From Pseudonocardia oceani (lineage in GTDB: Bacteria > Actinomycetota > Actinomycetes > Mycobacteriales > Pseudonocardiaceae), in the NCBI RefSeq assembly GCF_019263585.2, contig NZ_JADQDF010000001.1:4536501-4600500 (forward strand): a stretch of 64,000 nt of DNA, read 5' to 3'. Shown piece after piece: positions 40,023-48,421 of this stretch (position 1 is its first letter; every line of letters starts with the position of its first letter). The notes beneath the pieces were generated by a model. It had not been told where the DNA came from. It did not search any database and worked only from the letters and a program-made list of their open reading frames with translations. The translations under genes and the position numbers were made by a program.

Positions 40023-41384
40023 CTACAGATCGAGCCCGAGCAGTGCGTTCTCGACCACTTCGGGCAGCGCAGGGTGGATCCAGTACTGGCCGGTGGCCAT
40101 CTCGCGGGCGCCGGTGCCGAACGCCATGGCCTGGACCAGCGGTTGGACGACCGTGCTCGCCTGCGGACCCATCACGTGCGCCCCGAGGATCCTCCCCGTG
40201 CCGCGCTCGGCGATGACCTTGCAGAAGCCGGTCGTGTCCTCCATCGCCCAGCCGTAGGCGACGTCGCCGTAGGCCTGGACCTTGACGACGTGGTCGAGCC
40301 CCTGCTCCCGGCACTGCGCCTCGGTGAGCCCGACCGAGGCGATCTGCGGCGACGTGAACACCGCCGCGGGGACGGCGTGGTGGTTGGTCGTGCGCAGGTC
40401 GTCGGGGTGGGCGAGGTTGTGGGCGACGATCTTCGCCTCGTGGTTGGCGACGTGCTTGAGGGCGTAGGGCGAGCTGACGTCGCCGAGCGCGAACACGCCC
40501 TCGGCCGTGGTGCGCTGCTGCCCGTCGACGACGATCCGGCCGTCGGCGTGGACCTCGACCCCGGCCTTGTCGAGGTCGAGGCGGTCGCCGTTGGGGGTGC
40601 GGCCGGTGGCGACGAGGAGCAGGTCGCCCTGCACCGTCGACCCGTCCTCCAGCGTGAGCTCGACGCCGGCCGCGTCGTGGCGGGCCGCGGTGACCGGCTG
40701 CCCGAGCCGGACGTCCCAGCGGTCGCGCACGGCCGCGGTGAAGCGCTCCGCGACGGTCTCGTCCTGCGAGCGCAGCAGCTGCTGCCCGCGGCCGATGATC
40801 GTGACACGGGAGCCGAGCGCGGAGAAGACGTGCGCGAACTCGGCGCCGATGTACCCGGCGCCCACGATCAGCAGGTGCTCGGGCAGCGCGTCGATGCGCA
40901 TCACGGTGTCGGACGTCTCGTAGGGCACGCCGGAGTCGGTGATCACGGCCGGGATCGCGGGACGCCCGCCCGCGGCGATGACGACGCGGTCGGCGGTGAA
41001 GGGCTCGGCCCCGTCGACGGAGATCTCCCGCGGGCCGGTGAACCGGGCGTGCCCCTCGTAGACGGTGACGTTGGGGCAGCGGTCGACGCGGTACTCGCGC
41101 CCGCCGGCGGAGATGGGGTCGATGCGGCCGAAGACGCGGTCGCGGATGTCGGTCCAGCGGACCTTGTCGACCGTCGCGTCGATGCCGTAGCGCGCGGCGT
41201 GCCGGATGTGCTCGGCGACGTCGGCCGGGTAGACGTACATCTTGGTGGGGATGCAGCCCACGTTCAGGCACGTGCCGCCGAACACCCCGTGCTCGACGAT
41301 CGCCACGTCCAGGCGGTCGAAGCGCGGGTCGACGATGGAGTTGCCGGAGCCGGTGCCGATGACGGCCAGATCGTGGTGTCGCAC
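40023..41384 (-). CDS. mtr: mycothione reductase
   Basis: This NADPH:mycothione disulfide reductase maintains reduced mycothiol, the actinobacterial thiol. The 453-aa flavoprotein has DLAVIGTGSGN, the redox disulfide GGTCLNVGCIPTK, the NADPH fold LLIVGAGYIGAEFAHVFSALGSRV, and the C-terminal catalytic base region WIHPALPEVVENALL. GTG 41384 (VRHHDLAVIG) was chosen because homology starts there; upstream residues are low-complexity. Confidence 0.95.
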   Translation of the reverse strand: MRHHDLAVIGTGSGNSIVDPRFDRLDVAIVEHGVFGGTCLNVGCIPTKMYVYPADVAEHIRHAARYGIDATVDKVRWTDIRDRVFGRIDPISAGGREYRVDRCPNVTVYEGHARFTGPREISVDGAEPFTADRVVIAAGGRPAIPAVITDSGVPYETSDTVMRIDALPEHLLIVGAGYIGAEFAHVFSALGSRVTIIGRGQQLLRSQDETVAERFTAAVRDRWDVRLGQPVTAARHDAAGVELTLEDGSTVQGDLLLVATGRTPNGDRLDLDKAGVEVHADGRIVVDGQQRTTAEGVFALGDVSSPYALKHVANHEAKIVAHNLAHPDDLRTTNHHAVPAAVFTSPQIASVGLTEAQCREQGLDHVVKVQAYGDVAYGWAMEDTTGFCKVIAERGTGRILGAHVMGPQASTVVQPLVQAMAFGTGAREMATGQYWIHPALPEVVENALLGLDL

Positions 41385-41496
41385 CACCGGGAGGTTAGTC
41401 CGGCCTGCGACACGACGTGGCGCGCGAGTGGCCGGTACCGCACCCGGACGCCCGCCGGACCGGGTACCGGCGGCGCCCGTCTGGTAGGTAGAGGGC

Positions 41497-41961
41497 ATGA
41501 CCAACGACGTGATCGCGGCGACCGTCCACCGGGCCTGGGCGGCGGACCTCGATCCGCGGACGCTCTACGACCTCCTGCGGCTGCGGGTCGACGTGTTCGT
41601 CGTCGAGCAGTCCTGCGCCTACCCCGAGCTCGACGGCCGCGACCTCGAGGACCGCGCCCGCCACTACTGGCTCGGCGGCGACGGCCGCCCGGAGCCGGTC
41701 CTCGGCACGCTGCGCCTGCTCAAGGAGCCCGACGGCGAGCACCGCGTCGGGCGCGTCTGCACCGCGCCCTCGGCCCGCGGGCACGGGCTGGGCCGGCGCC
41801 TGATGGAGGCCGTGCTCGGCGAGGTCGGCTCGCGCCCGTGCGTCGTCGACGCGCAGGCGCACCTCGGCGACTTCTATCGCTCGCTGGGCTTCGAGCCCAC
41901 GGGCGAGGCCTACGACTGGGACGGCGTGCCGCACGTCCCGATGCGCCGGCCCGGCCGCTGA
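41497..41961 (+). CDS. ElaA-family GNAT acetyltransferase
   Basis: This 154-aa protein has LYDLLRLRVDVFVVEQSCAYPELDGRDLEDRARHYWL, the ElaA signature, and the acetyl-CoA loop APSARGHGLGRRLME. The physiological substrate is unknown. It is divergent from mtr. ATG 41497 follows a GGTAGAGGG ribosome-binding region. Confidence 0.9.
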   Translation: MTNDVIAATVHRAWAADLDPRTLYDLLRLRVDVFVVEQSCAYPELDGRDLEDRARHYWLGGDGRPEPVLGTLRLLKEPDGEHRVGRVCTAPSARGHGLGRRLMEAVLGEVGSRPCVVDAQAHLGDFYRSLGFEPTGEAYDWDGVPHVPMRRPGR

Positions 41962-41978
41962 ACCCGGCCGCCGGGAGC

Positions 41979-42892
41979 TCAGCCCGCCGCCCGCTTGCGC
42001 GGGTCCGGCGGGAACGCCCCGGCCTCGACGCAGCGCCGCGACCAGGCCTCGAGCTCCGCGGTGACCGGCTCCAGCTCGGTGCCCAGCGCGCGGTCACCAG
42101 CGCCTCCTGCGACGCGTCGGTGGCGGCCTCGATGCCGTCGCGGACCGCGCGTCCGGTCTGCGTGATGGCGCCGTCGCCGAGCAGTCCGTCGGCCTCCAGC
42201 CGGGCGACGGCGGCCGCGGCCGCCGCCTCGGGCCACGCGCGGGTGCCGGAGTACTCGCCGACGGGGTAGCCCAGCCAGACCTCCATGAGCACGCCCATGC
42301 GCACCGGGTCGAGCCCGGCGGCGACGCACGCGGCGACGTGGCCGTCGCCGCGGTGCTCGCGCACGAGGTCGGCGGCGCGCCACAGGCGACCGAACGGGTC
42401 GGTGAGGCGCGGCTGCGCGCGCAGGGCGGAGAACAGCGGGCGGCCGCTGCCGTCGAGCCCGTCGACGGCGGCCTCCAGGACCCCCGCGACGCGGGCCGCG
42501 TCCTCGGCCGCGGCGTCGCCGAGGGCGGCCCGCAGGCTCGCCGCGGTGGCGGCGTCGCGCAGCGCGATCAGCTCCGGCAGCGGCACGAGCGCGCGGCCCG
42601 CTGTCCACATCGCATCGACGAGCCCGGGCTCGAACACCGCGAACGCCGCCGCGACGACGGCCGAGGGCACCTCGCCCAGCGGCGCGGCCCGGCCGGTGAC
42701 GTAGCCGGTGAGGAAGTCGTGGCCCCGTGCGGCGAGCGCCGCGTTGACCGGCTCGGACCAGACGGCGTGCATCGCCACCGGCTCCAGCGCGTCGCGCAGG
42801 GCGCGCGCCGGGGTCGCGGCGGGCCCCGGGACGGTGGCGGGGGAGTCGGGCGGAGCGGCGAAGAAGGCGTCCCGGGCGGCGGCGTGGTCCAC
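41979..42892 (-). pseudogene. SCO6745-like protein, single-base frameshift near the 3' end
   Basis: From ATG 42892 the frame encodes MDHAAARDAFFAAPPDSPATV through AATDASQEALVT, then runs into nonsense. The expected C-terminus (RALGTELEPVTAELEAWSRRCVEAGAFPPDPRKRAAG, stop 41979) is in another frame. Adding one C near 42093-42094 (GTGACC-CGCGCG instead of GTGACCGCGCG) rejoins them into 304 aa. The family is an uncharacterised helical actinobacterial protein. The start lies in a 12-bp palindrome ACGTCCGGACGT (42891-42902). Confidence 0.75.
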
Positions 42893-42983
42893 GTCCGGAC
42901 GTTAACCGACCGTGCTCCGCCTCACACGGCAGGTTGCGGGATACTCCGCGGCGCAACCGCGCAACGACAGGAGTGGTGACGGC

Positions 42984-43451
42984 ATGAGCGAGGACCCGAC
43001 CCGGGCGACCCGATCTGGCGGGCCGAGCTACGGGAGCGTCGGTCCGAACGACCCGCACGCCGATCCGGCCACCGACCCCGGCATGCGCCCGGTCGGCCCG
43101 CCCGCCGGTCCCGACGGCCAGACCGTCGCGGTGCCGCAGGACCCGGACACCGCACCCGTGCCGACCACCCCGCCGGCGCGGCGCGACCCGGTCGCCGTCG
43201 GCCACTCCCGCACGGGCGGGCTGTGGACGGGGCTGATCCTCTCGGCGATCGTCGGCATCTTCCTGCTGGTGTTCATCCTGCAGAACAACGTGCCCGTCGT
43301 GATCGAGTTCCTGGGCCTGTCCGGCGCGCTGCCGCTGGGCGTGGCGCTGCTGCTGGCCGCGATCGCCGGGCTGCTGCTCGTCGCCATCCCGGGCGGGCTG
43401 CGGATCCTGCAGCTGCGCCGGTTGGCGAAGGGCGCGGGCCGCCAGGGGTAG
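42984..43451 (+). CDS. LapA-domain (DUF1049) membrane protein
   Basis: This 155-aa protein has a Pro-rich, disordered cytoplasmic N-terminus of about 75 residues, then two membrane helices (LWTGLILSAIVGIFLLVFILQNN and PLGVALLLAAIAGLLLVAIPGG) with the QNN between-helix motif of LapA. Role unknown, possibly envelope organisation. ATG 42984 is preferred over an earlier in-frame start because it follows a GGAGTGGTGACGG ribosome-binding region. Confidence 0.85.
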   Translation: MSEDPTRATRSGGPSYGSVGPNDPHADPATDPGMRPVGPPAGPDGQTVAVPQDPDTAPVPTTPPARRDPVAVGHSRTGGLWTGLILSAIVGIFLLVFILQNNVPVVIEFLGLSGALPLGVALLLAAIAGLLLVAIPGGLRILQLRRLAKGAGRQG

Positions 43452-43455
43452 GTCA

Positions 43456-43489
43456 CCGCACGGGCACGCGTCGGCGCGTGCCCGTGCGG
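43456..43489. terminator. bidirectional hairpin terminator between LapA-like gene and panB
   Basis: A perfect 15-bp stem (CCGCACGGGCACGCG at 43456-43470, complement at 43475-43489) closes a TCGG tetraloop. It lies 4 bp after the LapA-like stop and 7 bp after the convergent panB stop. Confidence 0.85.
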
Positions 43490-43496
43490 GAGGTCC

Positions 43497-44366
43497 TCAG
43501 GAGTACGAGTGCTCGGCGTCGGGGTACTCCCCGCCGCGCACCTCGTCGCCGAACCGCTGCGCGGCGTCGAGCAGGATCGACCCGACGTCGGCGTACTGCC
43601 GCACGAACCGCGGCTTGCGGCCCCGGTTCATGCCGGCCATGTCCGACCAGACGAGCACCTGCGCGTCGCAGTCGGGGCCGGCGCCGATGCCGATCGTGGG
43701 GATGGCGAGCTCACCGGTGACGCGCTTGGCGACGTCGGCGGGCACCATCTCCAGCACGACGCCGAACGCGCCGGCGGCCTGCATGGCCAGGGCGTCCTCG
43801 ATGAGCTTCTCCCCGGCGTCGCCGCGGCCCTGGATGCGGAAGCCGCCCAGCGCGTGCTCGCTCTGCGGGGTGAAGCCGAGGTGGGCCATCACCGGGATGC
43901 CGGACGCCGTGAGCGCCTCGACCTGCGGGGCGAACCGCGCCCCGCCCTCGAGCTTGACGGCGTGCGCGCCGCCCTCCTTCATGAAGCGGAAGGCGGTGGT
44001 GAGCGCCTGCTCGGGGCTGATCTGGTAGCTGCCGAAGGGCAGGTCGGCCACGACGAGTGCCTGCTGCGAACCGCGGACGACGGCCTTGACCAGCGGCATC
44101 AGCTCGTCGACGGTGACCGGGATGGTGTTGTCGTAGCCGTAGACGTTGTTGCCGGCGGAGTCGCCGACGAGCAGCACCGGGATGCCGGCCTCGTCGAAGA
44201 TCTCCGCGGAGTACACGTCGTAGGCGGTGAGCATCGGCCAGCGCTCGCCGCGGTCCTTCATCTCCCGCAGGTGGTGCACGCGCGTGCGCCTGGGCTTGGC
44301 GGCGGCCTCGCGGTAGGGGGCCTGCACCTCGGTGCCGGCGCTCTGGGCTGCTGCGTTGTCAGACAT
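43497..44366 (-). CDS. panB: 3-methyl-2-oxobutanoate hydroxymethyltransferase
   Basis: PanB makes ketopantoate for coenzyme A, using methylene-THF. The 289-aa product has MLTAYDVYSAEIFDEAGIPVLLVGDSAGNNVYGYDNTIPVT, DLPFGSYQ, AVKLEGG and IGIGAGPDCDAQVLVWSDM. ATG 44366 was chosen; upstream in-frame codons lack homology. Its position opposite a CaeA-like hydrolase and near glnA2 matches mycobacteria (Rv2222c-Rv2225). Confidence 0.97.
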   Translation of the reverse strand: MSDNAAAQSAGTEVQAPYREAAAKPRRTRVHHLREMKDRGERWPMLTAYDVYSAEIFDEAGIPVLLVGDSAGNNVYGYDNTIPVTVDELMPLVKAVVRGSQQALVVADLPFGSYQISPEQALTTAFRFMKEGGAHAVKLEGGARFAPQVEALTASGIPVMAHLGFTPQSEHALGGFRIQGRGDAGEKLIEDALAMQAAGAFGVVLEMVPADVAKRVTGELAIPTIGIGAGPDCDAQVLVWSDMAGMNRGRKPRFVRQYADVGSILLDAAQRFGDEVRGGEYPDAEHSYS

Positions 44367-44500
44367 CGTTGTCCGTCCTCCCTCGAGGCCCTCGCGGGTC
44401 CCCGGGTTGTCAGGTGGTGACGATCCGAAGCGTGACAGCCCGGCGGCGCCGCGGCACCGGTGAGCGACGGAGTTCACACGGCCTGGCATGATCGCGGCCG

Positions 44501-46057
44501 ATGGACGTCCGCCGCGCCGCCCCCGCCGCCGCCCTCGCCGTACTGGCTCTGGTCGCCGCGTGCACCACCACGACCGGGGGTCGCGGGGCCGCCGCGGCCG
44601 GCGCCGCACCGCCCGGGCTCGAGGCGTTCTACGACCAGGACCTGAGCTGGGGGCCGTGCGTCTCCTTCGCCGTCACGGCCGACGACGCCGTGGCCTACGC
44701 CGACCCGGCGCTGGACTGCGGGCGCGTCACGGTGCCGCTGGACTACGCGCAGCCGGGCGGCGAGACGGCCACGATCGCGGTGCTGCGCAAGCGCGCCACG
44801 GGTGACCGCATCGGCTCGCTGCTGATCAACCCGGGCGGGCCCGGCGCGTCGGGCATGAGCTTCGCCCCGTCGATCGCCGGCCAGATCGCGGGCACGCCGC
44901 TCGCCGAGCGCTTCGACCTCGTCGGGTTCGACCCGCGCGGCGTCGGGTCGAGCGAGCCCGCGATCGACTGCGAGACCGACGCCGAGCGCGACGAGGAGCG
45001 CGCCGACATCGACGTCGACGGCTCGCCGGAGGGCGTCGCGGTCCTGGAGGCCGACTCGCAGGAGTTCGTCGACCGCTGCGTCGAGCGCGTCGGGGTGGAC
45101 GTGCTGGCCAACGTCGGCACCCGCGACGTCGTCCGCGACCTCGACGTCGTCCGCGCCGCGCTCGGCGACGACGAGCTGACGTTCCTGGGCTACTCGTACG
45201 GCACCTTCATCGGCGCGAAGTACGCCCAGGCGTTCCCGCGCAACGTCCGCGCGCTCGTGCTCGACGGCGCCGTCGACCCGGCCCAGAGCGCGGTGGAGAG
45301 CGCGGTGGCGCAGAACGCCGGGTTCCAACTCGCGTTCGACGCGTTCGCCGCCGACTGCACGACCCAGCCCGGCTGTGCGCTGGGCACCGACCCGGCGCAG
45401 GCCGTCGACGCGTTCAGGGCGCTGGTCCTGCCGCTCTACGACGCACCCGCGGCCGTGCCCGACGGCCGCACCCTGGGCTACGCCGACGCCATGACCGGCG
45501 TCATCCAGGCGCTCTACAGCGAGCAGCTGTGGGAGCCGCTGCGGCTCGGGCTCTCCGAGCTGACCGCCGGTCAGGGCCGCGTGCTCATGCTGCTCGCCGA
45601 CCTCTACGAGAGCCGCGCCGACGACGGCACCTACGACGACTCGCTCGAGGCCTTCCCGGTGATCAGCTGCCTGGACGAGGAGCGGCTCACCGACCCGGCG
45701 GTGTTCCTGGAGATCGACACGCGGGCCCGGGAGGTCGCGCCCTTCCGCGACGACGGCCGCGGCCCGACCGCCGCCCGCCCGCCGTGCGCGTTCTGGCCGG
45801 TGCCGCCCACCACCGAGCCGTCGCTGCCGTCGGTCGAGGGGCTGCCGCCGGTGCTCGTGATCTCGGTGACCGGCGACCCGGCCACCCCGTACGAGGCGGG
45901 CGTGCGCCTGGCCGACCAGATCGGCGGCGTCCTGCTGTCGGTGGAGGGCAACCAGCACACCGTCGCGCTGTCGGGGGTGCCGTGCGTCGACGACGTCGTC
46001 ACGCGCTACCTGGTCGACCTCGAGGCGCCCGATGACGGCACGAGCTGCACGATCTGA
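44501..46057 (+). CDS. secreted alpha/beta hydrolase, TAP/CaeA-like lipoprotein
   Basis: The 518-aa product has a lipoprotein signal (ALAVLALVAACTTT), an alpha/beta-hydrolase core with LLINPGGPGASG, FDPRGVGSS, the nucleophile GYSYGTFIGAKYA, and a C-terminal TAP-like domain with VISVTGDPATPYEAG and a late His (EGNQHTV). Relatives are tripeptidyl aminopeptidases and mycobacterial CaeA/Hip1. It probably acts on peptides or esters at the cell surface. Confidence 0.92.
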   Translation: MDVRRAAPAAALAVLALVAACTTTTGGRGAAAAGAAPPGLEAFYDQDLSWGPCVSFAVTADDAVAYADPALDCGRVTVPLDYAQPGGETATIAVLRKRATGDRIGSLLINPGGPGASGMSFAPSIAGQIAGTPLAERFDLVGFDPRGVGSSEPAIDCETDAERDEERADIDVDGSPEGVAVLEADSQEFVDRCVERVGVDVLANVGTRDVVRDLDVVRAALGDDELTFLGYSYGTFIGAKYAQAFPRNVRALVLDGAVDPAQSAVESAVAQNAGFQLAFDAFAADCTTQPGCALGTDPAQAVDAFRALVLPLYDAPAAVPDGRTLGYADAMTGVIQALYSEQLWEPLRLGLSELTAGQGRVLMLLADLYESRADDGTYDDSLEAFPVISCLDEERLTDPAVFLEIDTRAREVAPFRDDGRGPTAARPPCAFWPVPPTTEPSLPSVEGLPPVLVISVTGDPATPYEAGVRLADQIGGVLLSVEGNQHTVALSGVPCVDDVVTRYLVDLEAPDDGTSCTI

Positions 46058-46071
46058 CGACGTCGACCGCC

Positions 46072-46115
46072 GTGACCGGCCACGAAACACGTTCGTAACG
46101 CGGCGTTCCTAGGCT
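46072..46115 (+). promoter_or_regulatory. glnA2 promoter with GlnR-like box
   Basis: GTGAC (46072-46076), GAAAC (46084-46088) and GTAAC (46095-46099) are spaced by 7 and 6 nt. The last two give the AC-n9-AC spacing of GlnR sites. A -10 (TAGGCT, 46110-46115) lies 7 nt before ATG 46123, so the box covers the -35 region. Confidence 0.5.
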
Positions 46116-46122
46116 CCGGCCC

Positions 46123-47466
46123 ATGGATCGCCAGCAGGAGTTCGTGCTCCGCACGCTCGAGGAACGCGACATCCGCTTCGTGCGGCTGTGGTTCACCGAC
46201 GTGCTCGGTTACCTCAAGTCGGTCGCGGTCGCCCCCGCCGAGCTGGAGGGGGCCTTCGCCGAGGGCATCGGGTTCGACGGCTCCGCGATCGAGGGCTTCG
46301 CGCGCGTCTACGAGTCGGACATGGTCGCCCGCCCCGACCCGTCGACGTTCCAGGTGCTGCCCTGGGAGACGGCGTCGGGCGAGCACTACTCGGCCCGCAT
46401 GTTCTGCGACATCGCCATGCCCGACGGCTCGCCGTCCTGGGCCGACCCCCGCCACGTCCTGCGCCGCGCCCTGAGCAAGGCCGCCGAGGCGGGCTTCACC
46501 TGCTACGTCCACCCCGAGATCGAGTTCTACCTGCTGCGCGACCTCACCTCCGACGGCACGGAGCCGGTGCCCGCCGACAACGGCGGCTACTTCGACCAGG
46601 CCAGCCACGACGTCGCCCCGCACTTCCGGCGCAACGCGATCGAGACGCTGGAGTCGATGGGCATCTCCGTCGAGTTCAGCCACCACGAGGGCGGCCCGGG
46701 CCAGCAGGAGATCGACCTGCGCTACGCCGATGCGCTGACGATGGCCGACAACATCATGACCTTCCGGTACGTGGTGAAGGAGGTCGCGATCACGCAGGGT
46801 GTGCGGGCGTCGTTCATGCCCAAGCCGTTCTCCGCGCACCCCGGCTCGGCGATGCACACGCACTTCTCGCTGTTCGAGGGCGACCGCAACGCCTTCCACG
46901 ACCCGAACGACCCCTACGAGCTGTCCGAGACGGGCAAGGCGTTCGTCGCGGGGGTGCTGCGCCACGCGCGCGAGATCAGCGCCGTCACCAACCAGTGGGT
47001 CAACTCCTACAAGCGCCTGATCACCGGCGGGGAGGCGCCAACGGCCGTGTCGTGGGGCCACGCCAACCGCTCCGCGCTCGCGCGCGTGCCGATGTACTCG
47101 CCCGGGAAGTCCTCGACGCGGCGCGTGGAGATCCGCACGCTCGACACCGCGTGCAACCCCTACCTGGCGTTCGCGGTGATCCTCGGGGCCGGCCTGCAGG
47201 GCGTCGCCAAGGGCTACGAGCTGGGCCCGGCCACCGAGGACGACGTGTGGTCACTCACCGACACCGAGCGCCGCGCCATGGGCTACGAGCCGCTGCCGCA
47301 GAACCTCACCGAGGCGCTGCACGCGATGGAGGGCTCCGAGCTCGTCGCCGAGATCCTGGGCGAGCACGTGTTCGACTTCTTCCTGCGCAACAAGCGGGCG
47401 GAGTGGGACGCCTACCGGCGCAACGTCACCCCGTACGAGCTGGCCACCTACCTGCCGGTCCTCTAG
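46123..47466 (+). CDS. glnA2: type I glutamine synthetase, GlnA2 class
   Basis: The 447-aa product fits the short GS I-alpha type, lacking the 25-residue insertion and the adenylylation-loop length of GlnA1. Motifs are FTDVLGYLKSVAV, EGIGFDGSAIEGF, the metal-ligand PEIEFYLL, SHHEGGPGQQEIDLRYADAL, and HPGSAMHTHFSLF. It makes glutamine or a gamma-glutamyl compound; GlnA2 is not the principal GS in mycobacteria. ATG 46123 fits the leaderless promoter. Confidence 0.94.
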   Translation: MDRQQEFVLRTLEERDIRFVRLWFTDVLGYLKSVAVAPAELEGAFAEGIGFDGSAIEGFARVYESDMVARPDPSTFQVLPWETASGEHYSARMFCDIAMPDGSPSWADPRHVLRRALSKAAEAGFTCYVHPEIEFYLLRDLTSDGTEPVPADNGGYFDQASHDVAPHFRRNAIETLESMGISVEFSHHEGGPGQQEIDLRYADALTMADNIMTFRYVVKEVAITQGVRASFMPKPFSAHPGSAMHTHFSLFEGDRNAFHDPNDPYELSETGKAFVAGVLRHAREISAVTNQWVNSYKRLITGGEAPTAVSWGHANRSALARVPMYSPGKSSTRRVEIRTLDTACNPYLAFAVILGAGLQGVAKGYELGPATEDDVWSLTDTERRAMGYEPLPQNLTEALHAMEGSELVAEILGEHVFDFFLRNKRAEWDAYRRNVTPYELATYLPVL

Positions 47467-47520
47467 GGGGAACGGGGAAATCGGGACGGTCCCGCCCCGC
47501 CGCGGTGGGACCATCGGCCC

Positions 47521-48351
47521 ATGCGCGTCACCCTCCACGAGTCGGTCGCGGCGTTCGCCGCCGCGGCCGGCCCGCTCTACGCCGCCGACCCGGCGCGGCA
47601 CACGATCGCGCTCACGGTCCTCGACCGGCTGCAGTCCCGGGGCGACCGCGCCGCGCTGCTGCTCACCGTCGCCCTCGACGGGGAGACCGTCGGCGCGCTG
47701 CTGCAGGAGCGGGGCCGGCCCGCCACGGCGTCGGCGCTGCCGCCCGCCATGGCCACGGCGGCCGAGCGGGCCGTCGACGCCGACCTGCCCGCCGTCAACG
47801 GGCCGGTGGCGGAGGTCGAGGCGTTCGCGGCCGCCCACACCGCCCGCACCGGCCTGCGCTCGGAGGTCGCGATGCGGATGCGGCTGTTCCGCCTGGTCGC
47901 GCTCGTGCCGCCGTCGGCGGTGCCGGGGTGCGCGCGCGTCGCCGGGCCGGGGGACGTCGACCTCGTCACCGGCTGGCAGACGGCGTTCACCGCCGAGGCC
48001 ATCAGCTCGCCCGACCCGCCCGCCGACCCGCGGCCCGGCGTCGTCGAGTCGATGGAGCGGGGGGCCGGGCACGTGCTGTGGGAGATCGACGGCCGGCCGG
48101 TCGCGTACGCCTCGGCGCGGCGCCCGGTGGGGCCGATGTCGCGGATCGGGCCGGTGTACACCCCGCCCGGGCACCGCGGGCACGGCTACGGCACGGCGGT
48201 CACGGCCGCGGCCACCGCGTGGGCGACCGGGGCGGGGGCGCGGGAGGTCGTCCTGTTCACCGACCTGGCCAACCCCGTCAGCAACGCGATCTACCCGCGG
48301 ATCGGCTTCCGGCCCGTCCTCGACGCGCTGGAGCTGCGGTTCGTGCCCTGA
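47521..48351 (+). CDS. GNAT-family acetyltransferase
   Basis: This 276-aa protein has a divergent N-terminal half and a C-terminal GNAT domain with IGPVYTPPGHRGHGYGTAVTAAATAWA and VLFTDLANPVSNAIYPRIGFRPV. Substrate unknown. It lies 54 bp after glnA2 on the same strand. Confidence 0.85.
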   Translation: MRVTLHESVAAFAAAAGPLYAADPARHTIALTVLDRLQSRGDRAALLLTVALDGETVGALLQERGRPATASALPPAMATAAERAVDADLPAVNGPVAEVEAFAAAHTARTGLRSEVAMRMRLFRLVALVPPSAVPGCARVAGPGDVDLVTGWQTAFTAEAISSPDPPADPRPGVVESMERGAGHVLWEIDGRPVAYASARRPVGPMSRIGPVYTPPGHRGHGYGTAVTAAATAWATGAGAREVVLFTDLANPVSNAIYPRIGFRPVLDALELRFVP

Positions 48352-48362
48352 CCGGGCCCCCT

Positions 48363-48404
48363 CGTGCGCGCCGACCACGGCTCGGGCCGGGGCCGCCGCG
48401 CACG
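48363..48404. repeat. 42-bp hairpin repeat, copy C (diverged)
   Basis: CGTGCGCG (48363-48370) pairs with CGCGCACG (48397-48404). Length and position, in a gene junction 12 bp after a stop and just before the dnaG promoter, match the family. The centre has drifted. Confidence 0.6.
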
Positions 48405-48408
48405 GGCC

Positions 48409-48414
48409 TAGACT
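48409..48414 (+). promoter_or_regulatory. -10 hexamer (TAGACT), leaderless-type promoter of dnaG
   Basis: TAGACT ends 7 nt before GTG 48422. Confidence 0.45.
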
Positions 48415-48421
48415 CGGGGCC

